The position numbers were made by a program, and so were the translations under genes. DNA of 64,000 nucleotides, from positions 175,336 through 239,335 of the forward strand of contig DATIWB010000109.1 in NCBI GenBank assembly GCA_035519675.1, given 5' to 3'. The DNA comes from RPRB01 sp035519675 (GTDB lineage Bacteria; Myxococcota; Myxococcia; Myxococcales; Myxococcaceae). Shown here in pieces: positions 8,678-16,964 of this stretch (position 1 is its first letter; each line of letters opens with the position of its first letter). The notes under the pieces were generated by a model. That model did no database searches and was not told the origin of the DNA. It saw only the letters and a list, made by a program, of their open reading frames with translations.

Positions 8678-9811
8678 TCAACGGGCGTGGGCGCCGGGGT
8701 TGGCGGCGAAGCGGTCCCGGCAGTGCTCGGAGCAGAAGTACACCGTGTGGCCGTCGCGGGTGAGGTGCGGCGTGTCAGGGCCGGTGTGGATCGACATGCC
8801 GCACACCGGGTCCACCGCCGCGCCCTCGCCGGCCACCGTCGCCGGAGCCCGGGCGCTCTCGGGCAGCTTCAGCCCCTGGAGGTACTGGACGAGCGCGGTC
8901 GCTTGCGCATCGGTGAGGTGCGCGCGGTAGCTGGGCATCGTCGGCGGGTACGTCGCCACCACCTTCGCCCCGGGGTCGAGGAGCGACTCCCGGAGGTAGT
9001 CGGCGCTCGCGGTCGTGCTCCGCCCGTCGGCGAGCATCACGGTGCGCCCGGCGAGACCGGCGAGCGAGGGCGCGATGGCCGGGAGGTCGTGGCACCCGGC
9101 GCAGCCGAGCTGTCGGTACAGCACGGTCCCGTCCTCGCTCGTCGCCCCCGCTGCCCCCCTCGCCCCGGCTGGGGTGCCGAGCTCGGCGAGGAGCTGCCGA
9201 GCGTCGGGGACAATCTGGTCGAAGCCGTCGCCGTCGGTCGCGTAGAGGCCGCGCACCTGGCCTTTCCCGTCGACGAGGAACATCTCGCTGGTGTGCAGGG
9301 TGGCGTCCGGGTCGGGCTGCCGCTCGACGAAGGTCTTCATCCCCTTCGCCAGCGCAGCCAGGCTCTCCTGGGTGGTGGCGAGCAGCGTCCAGCGGGCCTC
9401 GTCCGGCGCCCAGCGGCGTGCATAGGCCCGGAGCGCTTCCGGGGTGTCGCGCTCGGGGTCGACCGAGAAGCTGACGAACTTCAGACGTGGGTCCTGGATG
9501 GCCCGCTGGACCTGGACCATCCTCGCCGAGAGCACCGGACAGACGCTCTTGCAGCTGGTGAAGATGAAGTCGGCGACCCACACCGCGCCGCGGAGCTCGT
9601 CCACGGTCCGGGTCCGGCCGTGCTGATCCACGAGCCGGTAGGACGGGACGGGCCACAGGGTGGGCAGAGGCTCGTTCGCGTTCCGGGCGAGCCGGTGCAC
9701 CGGCCGGGGACGCCCGGGCGGTTCGAAGCCGAGCCAGCGGATGGTCAGCTCGAGCGCGAGGACGGTCAGGGCGGCGGCCACGGTGGCCAGGACGAAGAAT
9801 CGGCGCGGCAT
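8678..9811 (-). CDS. SCO1/SenC - cytochrome c - YHS three-domain fusion
   Basis: 377 residues. An N-terminal membrane anchor (about residues 5-22) is followed by a SCO1/SenC thioredoxin-like domain with the copper-binding pair TSCKSVCP (Cys87, Cys91) and the ligand His173 (ATLHTSEM). Next is a class I cytochrome c domain with CAGCH (237-241) and a likely axial Met at 292 (PTMPSYR). Last is a YHS metal-binding domain with DPVCGM (Cys337) and FCSEHC (Cys360, Cys364). SCO proteins deliver copper to cytochrome oxidase CuA. The fused heme and YHS modules suggest a periplasmic copper chaperone with its own redox and metal-acceptor sites. No oxidase genes are adjacent. The domain order is unusual. 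Confidence 0.85.
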   Translation of the reverse strand: MPRRFFVLATVAAALTVLALELTIRWLGFEPPGRPRPVHRLARNANEPLPTLWPVPSYRLVDQHGRTRTVDELRGAVWVADFIFTSCKSVCPVLSARMVQVQRAIQDPRLKFVSFSVDPERDTPEALRAYARRWAPDEARWTLLATTQESLAALAKGMKTFVERQPDPDATLHTSEMFLVDGKGQVRGLYATDGDGFDQIVPDARQLLAELGTPAGARGAAGATSEDGTVLYRQLGCAGCHDLPAIAPSLAGLAGRTVMLADGRSTTASADYLRESLLDPGAKVVATYPPTMPSYRAHLTDAQATALVQYLQGLKLPESARAPATVAGEGAAVDPVCGMSIHTGPDTPHLTRDGHTVYFCSEHCRDRFAANPGAHAR

Positions 9812-9971
9812 GCGAGGAGGCCCATGGCCTTACCTCAACGGGCGTCGTGGGTCGCTTCTCGAGTCGATGAGTTCCGTTCAGCGGCGGTCAGCGCCGCGTG
9901 CCGGGGCAGCAGCTCGGCCGGACTCCGTGAGCGACGCACCCCGGCGAGCATGGCCCCGACGGGGCGGTGGG

Positions 9972-10838
9972 TCAGGCCTCGGCCGAGCGCAGGCCCTCGG
10001 CCCGGGCCCGGTCCGTCGCGGTCGGCTCGAGCGAAAGGAGCAACCGGCTGAGGTCGTAAAGCACCACACCGCGATCCCAGGGCTGCACCCGATCCGGCCA
10101 GTGGAGCTGCTCGGCGGCCCGGTTGAAGGCGTGGTCCGCGACCGCCCGGAGCTGGAAGGCGTCGTAGAGGTTGTACTCGACCAGGAAGCGCAGCGCCTCC
10201 ACCTCACCGGAGGCGTGGTAGGCGCGCCAGAGCAGCACCGCGTCCATCCCGCTCCGGCCACGCAGGTGCGGCGGCCGGGCGATGCCGAGGCGGTCCTCGG
10301 TCGCCTTGAGCCCTCCGCCGAGGCCGATGCGCCGGCACAGCGGCTTCAGATCCAGGTGGAACACCGGCCGGGGCAGTCCCGGGAAGGCGTGGCGGAGCAC
10401 CGGCAGGTCGAACGAGCCGCCGTTGAAGGTCACCCAGACCCGCCGGCCCGCGAGCCGCGCGGGGAGCGCGTCCAGGTTCCGGCCCTCGATGAACGTCGCC
10501 AGCGCCTCAGCGTCCAGGCACCCGGCCACGGTGGGGCGCTGTCGCTCCCCCACCCCGTCGGCCTCGATGTCCAGGCAGAGCGCCTCGTCGGCCACCAGCG
10601 GCCAGAGCCTCCACTGCTCCCGGGAAGGCATTGTCCGGACCAGCGCCTCGAGGTCTCCCCGGTCGAGCGCCGCCTCGGCCCGGTCGATGCCGGCGCACAG
10701 CTCGGCGTGGAGCCGGGTCCCCAGCGCCGCCTCCCCGCCGCGGCGGACTGCGTCCCAGGTGTCGAATCCCCGCGCCCAGAGGTCCTTCTCTCGCCACGGA
10801 CCGATGCCCGGCACCAGCTGGAACGTCCGGCGAATCAC
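9972..10838 (-). CDS. RNase H-like exonuclease domain protein (YprB-like)
   Basis: 288 residues. The N-terminal part (LVPGIGPWREKDLW) has a helix-hairpin-helix-like turn. The remainder is an RNase_H_2/DEDD-type domain with acidic motifs in ALCLDIEADG, FNGGSFDLPVL, HLDLKPLCRR and RSGMDAVLL. These would form the two-metal nuclease site. YprB-like proteins are poorly studied; the family is predicted to trim nucleic acid 3' ends. The GTG at 10838 overlaps the NUDIX gene by four bases, so it is the last gene of the era-der-bamB transcription unit. A 160-base gap with nothing recognisable follows before the SCO fusion gene. Confidence 0.78.
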   Translation of the reverse strand: MIRRTFQLVPGIGPWREKDLWARGFDTWDAVRRGGEAALGTRLHAELCAGIDRAEAALDRGDLEALVRTMPSREQWRLWPLVADEALCLDIEADGVGERQRPTVAGCLDAEALATFIEGRNLDALPARLAGRRVWVTFNGGSFDLPVLRHAFPGLPRPVFHLDLKPLCRRIGLGGGLKATEDRLGIARPPHLRGRSGMDAVLLWRAYHASGEVEALRFLVEYNLYDAFQLRAVADHAFNRAAEQLHWPDRVQPWDRGVVLYDLSRLLLSLEPTATDRARAEGLRSAEA

Positions 10839-11248
10839 CCCTGCAGCCTGCCCTGCGCCTCCGACGCCAGCCGCCGGAGCAGCGGCAGGTCGGCCTCGCA
10901 GAACGGCATCGCCAGCATCTCCTGCGGCGTCGCGCCCCGCAGCGCATGGGCTCCGAGGGGGGCCGGCGTGCCCTCCACGATCCGCGCGGCGTAGAGGTGC
11001 AGCTCCACCGTGAGGTCCGGGTAGGCGTGACGGACGGCGAATCGCTCCGCACCGACCTCCAGCCGCACGCCCAGCTCCTCGCGGGCCTCGCGCAGCAGGG
11101 CCTGCGCGTCTGTCTCTCCAGGCTCCACCTTGCCTCCGGGGAACTCCCAGAGGAGCGCTCGGCTCTTCCCGGGCAGCCGTTGCTGCACCAGGTAGCGGCC
11201 CGGGGCGGTCTCGATCAGCGCCGCCACCACCCGGACCTCGCGGCTCAC
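10835..11248 (-). CDS. NUDIX hydrolase, MutT-like
   Basis: 137 residues, a compact single-domain NUDIX protein. The full NUDIX box GX5EX7REUXEEXGU is present in GGKVEPGETDAQALLREA followed by REELGV. The size and the N-terminus VRVVAALIETAPGRYLVQQR resemble MutT-type 8-oxo-dGTP diphosphatases, which clean the nucleotide pool; a different nucleoside polyphosphate substrate cannot be excluded. The GTG start at 11248 overlaps the bamB stop (GTGA), and the stop overlaps the RNase H-like gene, indicating translational coupling. Confidence 0.85.
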   Translation of the reverse strand: MSREVRVVAALIETAPGRYLVQQRLPGKSRALLWEFPGGKVEPGETDAQALLREAREELGVRLEVGAERFAVRHAYPDLTVELHLYAARIVEGTPAPLGAHALRGATPQEMLAMPFCEADLPLLRRLASEAQGRLQG

Positions 11249-12390
11249 AACGCTCCGGGCTGGGTGACGTGCAGGCCGTAGACGAAGCCGAGGTTCGACA
11301 GGACCAGCGCGTCCGGTCCATAGACCCCCGGCGTGGCGGTGACGCCCTTCCCGGGGTCGAAGCGGCGGAGGATGCGCCCGCTCACCGGGTCGACGAACAG
11401 CAGCGCCTTTCCGGTGGGCACGAGCAGCAGCCCCGAGGCGAACGCCGGCTGCTGTCCGGCGCGATCCGGCAGCGGCGTCGCCCAGATGCTCTTGCCGGTC
11501 TCGGCGCTGTAGGCCCCGATCCGGTCCTCCCCGGCGGCGAAGATGACACCGCCCCGGACCAGCACGTAGGCCAGGCCTGCGGCGCTGCTCTGCCAGACGG
11601 TGTCCCCGGACTTGGGATCGAGGGCGAAGAGGCCGTCCTTGTACGAGGCGACGATGAGGTGTCCGCTCGCGTCGAACCCGGGGGTGCTGCTCACGTCGAT
11701 GAACTGGGTGCCGGTGGAGAGGACGCGGTCCCAGATGGCCCCACCGGTCTTCGCGTCCAGCGCCGCCGCGTGCCCGTCGGAGAACCCGAGGTACACCACT
11801 CCCTCGCGCACCACCGGCGTGCTCGCGCCGCGGAGGATGAAGCCCGCGGGCGGGGTGCGCCGGTACTGCCACGCCCACTTCCCGTCCGCGGCGTCCACCG
11901 CGTAGAGCGTCGCCGACTGGGAGGCGACCAGCACCCGGCCGTCGGCGAGCACCGGCACCGTCACCAGCTCCTCGCCACAGTCGTAGCTCCAGAGCATCGC
12001 TCCGGTGTCGGCCTTCAGGGCCCGCAGGAGCCCATCGCCACCCGGCGCGTAGATCACTCCGTCACGGATCAGCACCCCGGCGAAGAAGGGCGCGGGCGTC
12101 GGCACCGCCCAGCGCACCTTCCCCTCGACGCCGACGCTGCGGAGGACCCCGTCACGGGTGCCCACCACCACCCTCCCCGAGGTTGGATCCACCGCCGGGG
12201 TGGCGAACTCGCGGGGCACGAACTCCATCGTGGTGGAGGTCTCGAGCATCGCGTGCCAGTAGTCGATGCTGAAGACGGCCAGCGGGGCGGCCAGCTCGCG
12301 CGAGAACGGGTCGGCCAGCACCGGGGGCCGTCCGGAGGCACAGCCGCCCAGGGCCGCGAGGGCGATGGTCAGGAGCGCGCCGCGTCTCAT
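11245..12390 (-). CDS. bamB: PQQ-repeat beta-propeller lipoprotein, BamB-like
   Basis: 381 residues. A lipoprotein signal ends LAALGGCASG (Cys about 16). The rest is a series of about seven PQQ/BamB-type blades with repeats such as DGLLRALKADTGAMLWSY, ATLYAVDAADGKWAW and DGLFALDPKSGDTVWQS. BamB is an outer-membrane lipoprotein of the BAM complex that helps BamA insert outer-membrane proteins. The neighbouring order der, yfgM-like, bamB matches the E. coli der-bamB-yfgM neighbourhood, which supports the call. It overlaps the YfgM-like gene by four bases (ATGA). An unrelated PQQ-repeat lipoprotein remains possible because such folds are common. Confidence 0.8.
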   Translation of the reverse strand: MRRGALLTIALAALGGCASGRPPVLADPFSRELAAPLAVFSIDYWHAMLETSTTMEFVPREFATPAVDPTSGRVVVGTRDGVLRSVGVEGKVRWAVPTPAPFFAGVLIRDGVIYAPGGDGLLRALKADTGAMLWSYDCGEELVTVPVLADGRVLVASQSATLYAVDAADGKWAWQYRRTPPAGFILRGASTPVVREGVVYLGFSDGHAAALDAKTGGAIWDRVLSTGTQFIDVSSTPGFDASGHLIVASYKDGLFALDPKSGDTVWQSSAAGLAYVLVRGGVIFAAGEDRIGAYSAETGKSIWATPLPDRAGQQPAFASGLLLVPTGKALLFVDPVSGRILRRFDPGKGVTATPGVYGPDALVLSNLGFVYGLHVTQPGAL

Positions 12391-13163
12391 CCCGCGTCCG
12401 GCTTTGCCGCCACGGTGGCCCTGAAGCCCTCCGCCTCCAGCGCCGGGAGCCTCTCCTGGGCCAGGCGCGCCGCCGGAGTGCCGGGGTTGGCAGCGATGAG
12501 CTCGGCGAAGGCCTGGGCCGCTTCCTGCTTCTTCCCCATCAGGACGAGGATCCGGCCGCGGTGGAACGCGCCCATCCCCGGCTCGAAGCCTGCGCCCTCC
12601 GCGCGCGCCATCCGTTCGTACGCCTCCAGCGCCTGGGGCAGCTCGCCCTTGGCCTCCCGGGCGTGGCCGAGCCCATCCAGCGCGCTCACCCGGAGCGGCT
12701 CGGTCTCCGGAGCGGCCCGGAGGTACGCCTCGAAGTGGGCGATGGCCGTGTCCAGCTGCCCGAGCCGGACCAGGGTGGCGGCGAGGGGAAGGGTGGCGGT
12801 GACCGCCGCCCTGGTGCCGGGGTAACCGCTCAGCACCCCCGCCAGCGCCGAGGCCGCGGCCTGGTCCCGCTCCTGCTCGGACTTGAACGGAGGCGGGTCG
12901 TCGCTGGCCCCCGGGGGCAGGTCGGCCTGGATGGGCCGGGAGAGCACCCCGAGGGCAGTGCCCAGCGCTGCGCGCGCCTTGAGCTCCTTCCGGTCGGAGA
13001 GCGTCTTGGTCAAGGCGATGGCAAATCCGAGCGCGATGACCGCCACCACCGCGCCCACCACCAGCGTCTTGCGGTGGGAAACCCAGCTCCGAGCCTCGAG
13101 CCCCGCGCGCTGGAACGCGTCCGGCGCGCGGAGCTCCTGTCGACTCATCCGATCCTGTGCCAC
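12387..13163 (-). CDS. YfgM-like TPR membrane protein
   Basis: 258 residues. It has a short cytoplasmic N-terminus, one transmembrane helix (TLVVGAVVAVIALGFAIAL), then a periplasmic region with several tetratricopeptide-type helical pairs (for example LVRLGQLDTAIAHFEAYL and AQAFAELIAANPG). This is the layout of YfgM, which in E. coli binds the PpiD/SecYEG periplasmic chaperone network. The GTG at 13163 is chosen because AGGA lies six bases before it; an internal ATG at 13148 has a weaker site. It is placed between der and bamB, as in enterobacteria. Confidence 0.75.
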   Translation of the reverse strand: MAQDRMSRQELRAPDAFQRAGLEARSWVSHRKTLVVGAVVAVIALGFAIALTKTLSDRKELKARAALGTALGVLSRPIQADLPPGASDDPPPFKSEQERDQAAASALAGVLSGYPGTRAAVTATLPLAATLVRLGQLDTAIAHFEAYLRAAPETEPLRVSALDGLGHAREAKGELPQALEAYERMARAEGAGFEPGMGAFHRGRILVLMGKKQEAAQAFAELIAANPGTPAARLAQERLPALEAEGFRATVAAKPDAG

Positions 13164-13235
13164 GTGGTTTCCTGGTGTCCTTCTTGCTCTGGGCCCGGAA
13201 AGGGCGCGCACTGTAGAGATCCGGATGCTTGGACG

Positions 13236-14657
13236 TCAACGACGGGCGTGGGGGCGCTTGCGAGCCATCCGCTTGGCCTTGCCCGGCTTCTCCCGAAAGA
13301 ACAGCTGGATGGGGACGCGCAGTCCGAACGTCGCGCGCAGCTGGTTCGAGAGGTACCGCTTGTAGGCCTCGGGCACCTTCTCCGGGCGGTTGGTGGTGAT
13401 GGCGAACGCGGGCGGGGCCGTGCCCACCTGGGCGATGTAGTACAGCCGGAGCGGCCGGCCGTCGACGATGGGGCCGGGGTGGGCGTCCACCAGCTGGCCC
13501 AGGAGCTTGTTCAGCGCCGGGGTGGGCACGCGCAGCCGGAACGCGTCCTGGAGCTCGGCCGCGAGGTCCAGCACCTTCTCCACCTTCGAGCCGGTGAGCG
13601 CGCTGACGAAGACGATGGGCGCGTAGGACACGAACTTCAGCGTCCACTTCAGCTCCTCGCGCGTCCGCTTCTCGGTCCGCGGGTCCTTCTGGACCAGGTC
13701 CCACTTGTTGACCACCACCAGGAGCGCCCGGGCCCGCTCGGCGACGAGCCCCGCGAGCCGCGCATCCTGGTCCACCCCGGGCTCGGTGCCGTCGAGCACC
13801 AGGACCGCGACCTCCGCCCGCTCCATGCTCCGCAGCGCGGCGAGGACGCTGATCTTCTCCAGCGCCTCGCCCACCGCCTTGCGGCGGCGGATGCCCGCGG
13901 TGTCGGTGACGACGTAGCGTCGGCCGCCGTGCACCAGGGTGGTGTCGATCGGGTCGCGGGTGGTGCCGGGTTCCGGGCTGGCCACCACCCGCTCCTCGTG
14001 CACCAGTGCATTGAGCAGCGTGCTCTTCCCCACGTTGGGTCGGCCGAGGATGGTGAGGCGGACTGGCGCCTCCTCCTCGGGGGCGGCCTCGGCGGTGGGC
14101 TCGGGGGCCTCGGGAGGGTTCGGGAGCCGCGCCAGCACCGCGTCGAGCAGTGCGTCGATGCCCAGCGCATGCTCGGCCGAGACGGGGAACACGTCCTGGA
14201 TGCCGAGCCGGTAGAAGTCCGCGGTTCCGCTCTCGGCCGCGCGGGGTGAGTCGAGCTTGTTCACCACCAGGAGCAGCGGCTTGCCGGTGCGCCGCAGTGC
14301 GCGGGCGAGCGACTCGTCCGCCGCGGTCGGCCCGGCGCGGCCGTCCACGAGGAGGAGGAGGACGTCCGCCTCGGCAGCGGCGAGCTGGGCCTGGGCCCGC
14401 ACCGCGGCGGCGAGTCCGGCCTCCTGCTCCGGCACGAAGCCGCCGGTGTCCACCAGGGCGAGCGGGCGCCCCTGCCACTCGGCGTCGGCGTAGTGGCGGT
14501 CCCGGGTGACGCCCGGCACGTCCTGGACGAGCGCCAGGCGCCGGCCGGCGATGCGGTTGAAGAGCGTGCTCTTCCCCACGTTGGGGCGGCCGAGGATGGC
14601 GACGAGCGGTCTCAGGTGAGCCCCACCTTGCGGAGCCCGCGCTCGGTCTCGGTCCAC
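13236..14657 (-). CDS. der: Ribosome biogenesis GTPase Der (EngA)
   Basis: Tandem-GTPase protein, 473 residues from the GTG at 14657. Two G domains each carry a P-loop (LGRPNVGKST) and DTxG G3 motifs (VDTGGF, TDTAGI). Two NKxD motifs (VNKLDS and VNKWDL) are present, followed by the KH-like C-terminal domain and a basic tail (KRMARKRPHARR). Der acts in 50S subunit assembly. The linker between the G domains is acidic and Pro/Glu-rich. Start choice is unclear. The GTG at 14657 has GGAG five bases upstream and overlaps era by 46 bases. A CTG at 14615, overlapping the era stop as CTGA, would give MRPLVAILGRPN, closer to the family N-terminus. Confidence 0.95.
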   Translation of the reverse strand: MDRDRARAPQGGAHLRPLVAILGRPNVGKSTLFNRIAGRRLALVQDVPGVTRDRHYADAEWQGRPLALVDTGGFVPEQEAGLAAAVRAQAQLAAAEADVLLLLVDGRAGPTAADESLARALRRTGKPLLLVVNKLDSPRAAESGTADFYRLGIQDVFPVSAEHALGIDALLDAVLARLPNPPEAPEPTAEAAPEEEAPVRLTILGRPNVGKSTLLNALVHEERVVASPEPGTTRDPIDTTLVHGGRRYVVTDTAGIRRRKAVGEALEKISVLAALRSMERAEVAVLVLDGTEPGVDQDARLAGLVAERARALLVVVNKWDLVQKDPRTEKRTREELKWTLKFVSYAPIVFVSALTGSKVEKVLDLAAELQDAFRLRVPTPALNKLLGQLVDAHPGPIVDGRPLRLYYIAQVGTAPPAFAITTNRPEKVPEAYKRYLSNQLRATFGLRVPIQLFFREKPGKAKRMARKRPHARR

Positions 14658-15556
14658 CGGGGCTCCACCTTGACCCGGAGATCCAGGTACACGTGGGTGC
14701 CGAGGAGGCGCTCCAGGGCCTTCCGGGCGTCGGTGCCGATCGCCTTGAGCATCGCCCCCCGCTTGCCGATGACGATGGCCTTCTGGCTCTCCCGCTCGAC
14801 GTACAGCGTCGCGTGGAGCCTCACCAGCCCCTCCAGCCCGCCCGGGCGGCTCCCCGGACGGGGCGCCCGCTCGCTCTCGTCGAAGGACTCCACCACCACC
14901 GCCGCCGAGTGAGGCACCTCCTGCCGGCAGTGCCGGAGGACCTGTTCGCGGATCAGCTCGGCGGCGAGCCCGACCTCTTGCTGATCGGTGAAGGTCTGGG
15001 GATCGAACAGGGGCGGCCCCTCGGGAAGCCGGGAGAGCGTGGCGCGGAGGAGGTCCTCCACCCCGTCGCCGGTGAGCGCGGAGACGAGGAGCACCTCGTC
15101 GAAGGGCCGCATCGCGCTCAGCGCGGCCACGAAGGGCAGGAGCAACGGGCGGGAGACGGAGTCCACCTTGTTGACCACCAGGAAGACCGGCTTCCTCACC
15201 GCCGCGAGGCGCTCGAGGATGGCGCGCACCCCGGGGGTGACCTCGGGCGTCTTGCCGTCCGGGCCGAGGGAGGGCTCGACCAGGAGGACGACGAGATCGA
15301 CGTCCTGGAGCGCGGCGAGGGCGGCCTCCACCATCGCCTTGTTCAGCGCCCCCCTGGCCTCGTGAATACCGGGGGTGTCCACGAACGCCACCTGTCCCTC
15401 GGGCCGGGTCACCACCCCGGTGATGCGGCTGCGCGTGGTCTGAGGCTTGGGCGAGACGATGGCGATCTTCTCCCCCACCAGACGGTTGAGGAGGGTGCTC
15501 TTGCCCACGTTGGGCCGGCCGACGAGCGCGGCGAATCCTGAGTGCTGAGGGGTCAT
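14612..15556 (-). CDS. era: GTPase Era
   Basis: 314 residues. The N-terminal G domain has P-loop VGRPNVGKST, effector region QTTRSRI, DTPGIHE and NKVD. The C-terminal KH domain contains VIGKRGAMLKAIG. Era binds the 3' end of 16S rRNA and assists 30S maturation. The ATG at 15556 (MTPQHSGFAALVGRPN) gives the usual short N-terminus. It lies upstream of der in the same direction, and the two reading frames overlap. The cyclophilin gene and rnc lie upstream on the same strand, so ribosome maturation factors (Rnc, Era, Der) are grouped. Confidence 0.97.
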   Translation of the reverse strand: MTPQHSGFAALVGRPNVGKSTLLNRLVGEKIAIVSPKPQTTRSRITGVVTRPEGQVAFVDTPGIHEARGALNKAMVEAALAALQDVDLVVLLVEPSLGPDGKTPEVTPGVRAILERLAAVRKPVFLVVNKVDSVSRPLLLPFVAALSAMRPFDEVLLVSALTGDGVEDLLRATLSRLPEGPPLFDPQTFTDQQEVGLAAELIREQVLRHCRQEVPHSAAVVVESFDESERAPRPGSRPGGLEGLVRLHATLYVERESQKAIVIGKRGAMLKAIGTDARKALERLLGTHVYLDLRVKVEPRWTETERGLRKVGLT

Positions 15557-15618
15557 CGCAGGTGGTCTGGAGAAGGCCGCACCGCGACCTCCCCGGGAAA
15601 CTCCCGGCCGGGCCGGGA

Positions 15619-16170
15619 CTACGGCTGGGTGGAGATGGTCAGCTTGTTGATGCGCACGTCGGTCTTGGGGCGATCCCCCGCGCCCTTGGGGATCTCGTTG
15701 GCCACCCGGCGAACGACGTCCTGTCCCGACACCACCTCGCCGAAGATGGTGTGCTTGTTGTTGAGCCACGGCGTGGGAACCACGGTGATGAAGAACTGGC
15801 TGCCGTTGGTGTTCGGTCCGGAGTTGGCCATGGCGAGGAGGCCCGGCCTTTCGAACTTGCGGCCGCTCTGGAACTCGTCGGCGAACTGGTAGCCGGGGCC
15901 TCCGGTCCCGCGGCCGAGCGGGTCTCCTCCCTGCACCATGAAGTCCGCGATGCAGCGGTGGAAGATGCTGCCGTCGTAGAGCGGGGTACCGGTCTTCTTC
16001 GCCCGGGTGGCGGGGTCGGTCCACTCCTTCTCCCCGGTGGCGAGCCCGACGAAGTTCTCCACCGTCTTGGGCGCGTCCTTGCTGAACAGCTTCACCACCA
16101 CCTTGCCTTCGGTGGTGTCGAAGTGCGCGTACAGGTCCTTGCCGGCCTTCACCTCCTCGAGCATCCCCAT
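15619..16170 (-). CDS. Cyclophilin-type peptidyl-prolyl isomerase (cytoplasmic)
   Basis: 183 residues, a complete cyclophilin domain without a signal peptide. The active-site region FHRCIADFMVQGGDP includes the catalytic Arg, and NGSQFFIT and HTIFGEVVSG are the other conserved strands. It catalyses cis-trans isomerisation of X-Pro bonds. It is the close paralogue of the next gene upstream: long stretches such as VKLFSKDAPKTV and GLATGEKEW are the same in both. The likely origin is a tandem duplication, this copy remaining in the cytoplasm. There is a 36-base gap between the two paralogues. Confidence 0.93.
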   Translation of the reverse strand: MGMLEEVKAGKDLYAHFDTTEGKVVVKLFSKDAPKTVENFVGLATGEKEWTDPATRAKKTGTPLYDGSIFHRCIADFMVQGGDPLGRGTGGPGYQFADEFQSGRKFERPGLLAMANSGPNTNGSQFFITVVPTPWLNNKHTIFGEVVSGQDVVRRVANEIPKGAGDRPKTDVRINKLTISTQP

Positions 16171-16206
16171 CGTCTGTCGTCCTTTCAGGGCCAGGAGCGC
16201 CCCTTA

Positions 16207-16911
16207 CTAGCTTCGGGGCGGCTTGTCAGACACGGTCACCGACACGAGGTTGACCGGGTCGGTCGGCCGGTTGCCGCCCATGGTCTTCACCTGCGAGATG
16301 GCCTCCACCACGGGGTAGCCGGAGACGACCTCGCCGAAGATGGTGTGGCGCCCGTCGAGGTGATGCGGGGTGGCGGTGGTGATGAAGAACTGGCTGCCGT
16401 TGCTGTCCGGCCCGCGGTTGGCCATCGCCAGCAGGCCCTTCTTGTCGAACTTGCGGCCGCTCTGGAACTCGTCCTCGAAGGTGAAGCCCGGCTGGCCGCG
16501 GCCGGTGCCGGTGGGATCCCCGCCCTGGATCATGAAGTCGGGGATGACGCGGTGGAACTCCGTTCCGTCGTAGAGCGGAGAGCGCTTCCGCTGGTTGTCG
16601 CGCGGGTCGATCCACTCCTTCTCCCCGGTGGCCAGCCCGACGAAGTTGGCCACGGTCTTCGGCGCGTCTTTGCTGAAGAGCTTCACCACGATGATGCCCT
16701 TGCTGGTCTTGAGCGTGGCCCACAGCTCTTGCCCGGCCTCGGCCTTGCTCGTCCACGGGCCCCCCGCGGCGAGCGGCGCCGGTGCCGGCGAGGGCTGGGC
16801 GGCGGGCGGGGTCGGCGTCGCCGGCTTCACCGCCGGCGGGGACTGCTTCTCGCAGGCCGCCAGGGCGAGGGTGACGATCAAGGACACTGCAGCGGTGCGG
16901 GCGATTCGCAT
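16207..16911 (-). CDS. Cyclophilin-type peptidyl-prolyl isomerase, lipoprotein form
   Basis: 234 residues. The ATG at 16911 starts a lipoprotein signal ending TLALAACEKQ (Cys about 20), followed by a Pro/Ala linker of about 25 residues and a cyclophilin domain (FHRVIPDFMIQGGDP, NGSQFFIT, HTIFGEVVSG). It should be anchored in the envelope and act on periplasmic proteins as a folding helper. The domain is strikingly similar to the cytoplasmic cyclophilin encoded just downstream. The pair looks like one enzyme duplicated and targeted to two compartments. A 53-base gap separates it from rnc. Confidence 0.92.
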   Translation of the reverse strand: MRIARTAAVSLIVTLALAACEKQSPPAVKPATPTPPAAQPSPAPAPLAAGGPWTSKAEAGQELWATLKTSKGIIVVKLFSKDAPKTVANFVGLATGEKEWIDPRDNQRKRSPLYDGTEFHRVIPDFMIQGGDPTGTGRGQPGFTFEDEFQSGRKFDKKGLLAMANRGPDSNGSQFFITTATPHHLDGRHTIFGEVVSGYPVVEAISQVKTMGGNRPTDPVNLVSVTVSDKPPRS

Positions 16912-16964
16912 GCGTTTCGGGAGCCCCAGGGTGGAGGGTGGTGGCGTCGGAGCGCGGGAGAGTC

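Noticed and set aside
11245..14478. A 1077-codon open frame on the minus strand
   Set aside because: Only its last 381 codons form a real gene (bamB). The rest runs antisense-frame through der and the TPR gene with Arg/Gly/Pro-rich translation typical of GC-rich shadow frames.
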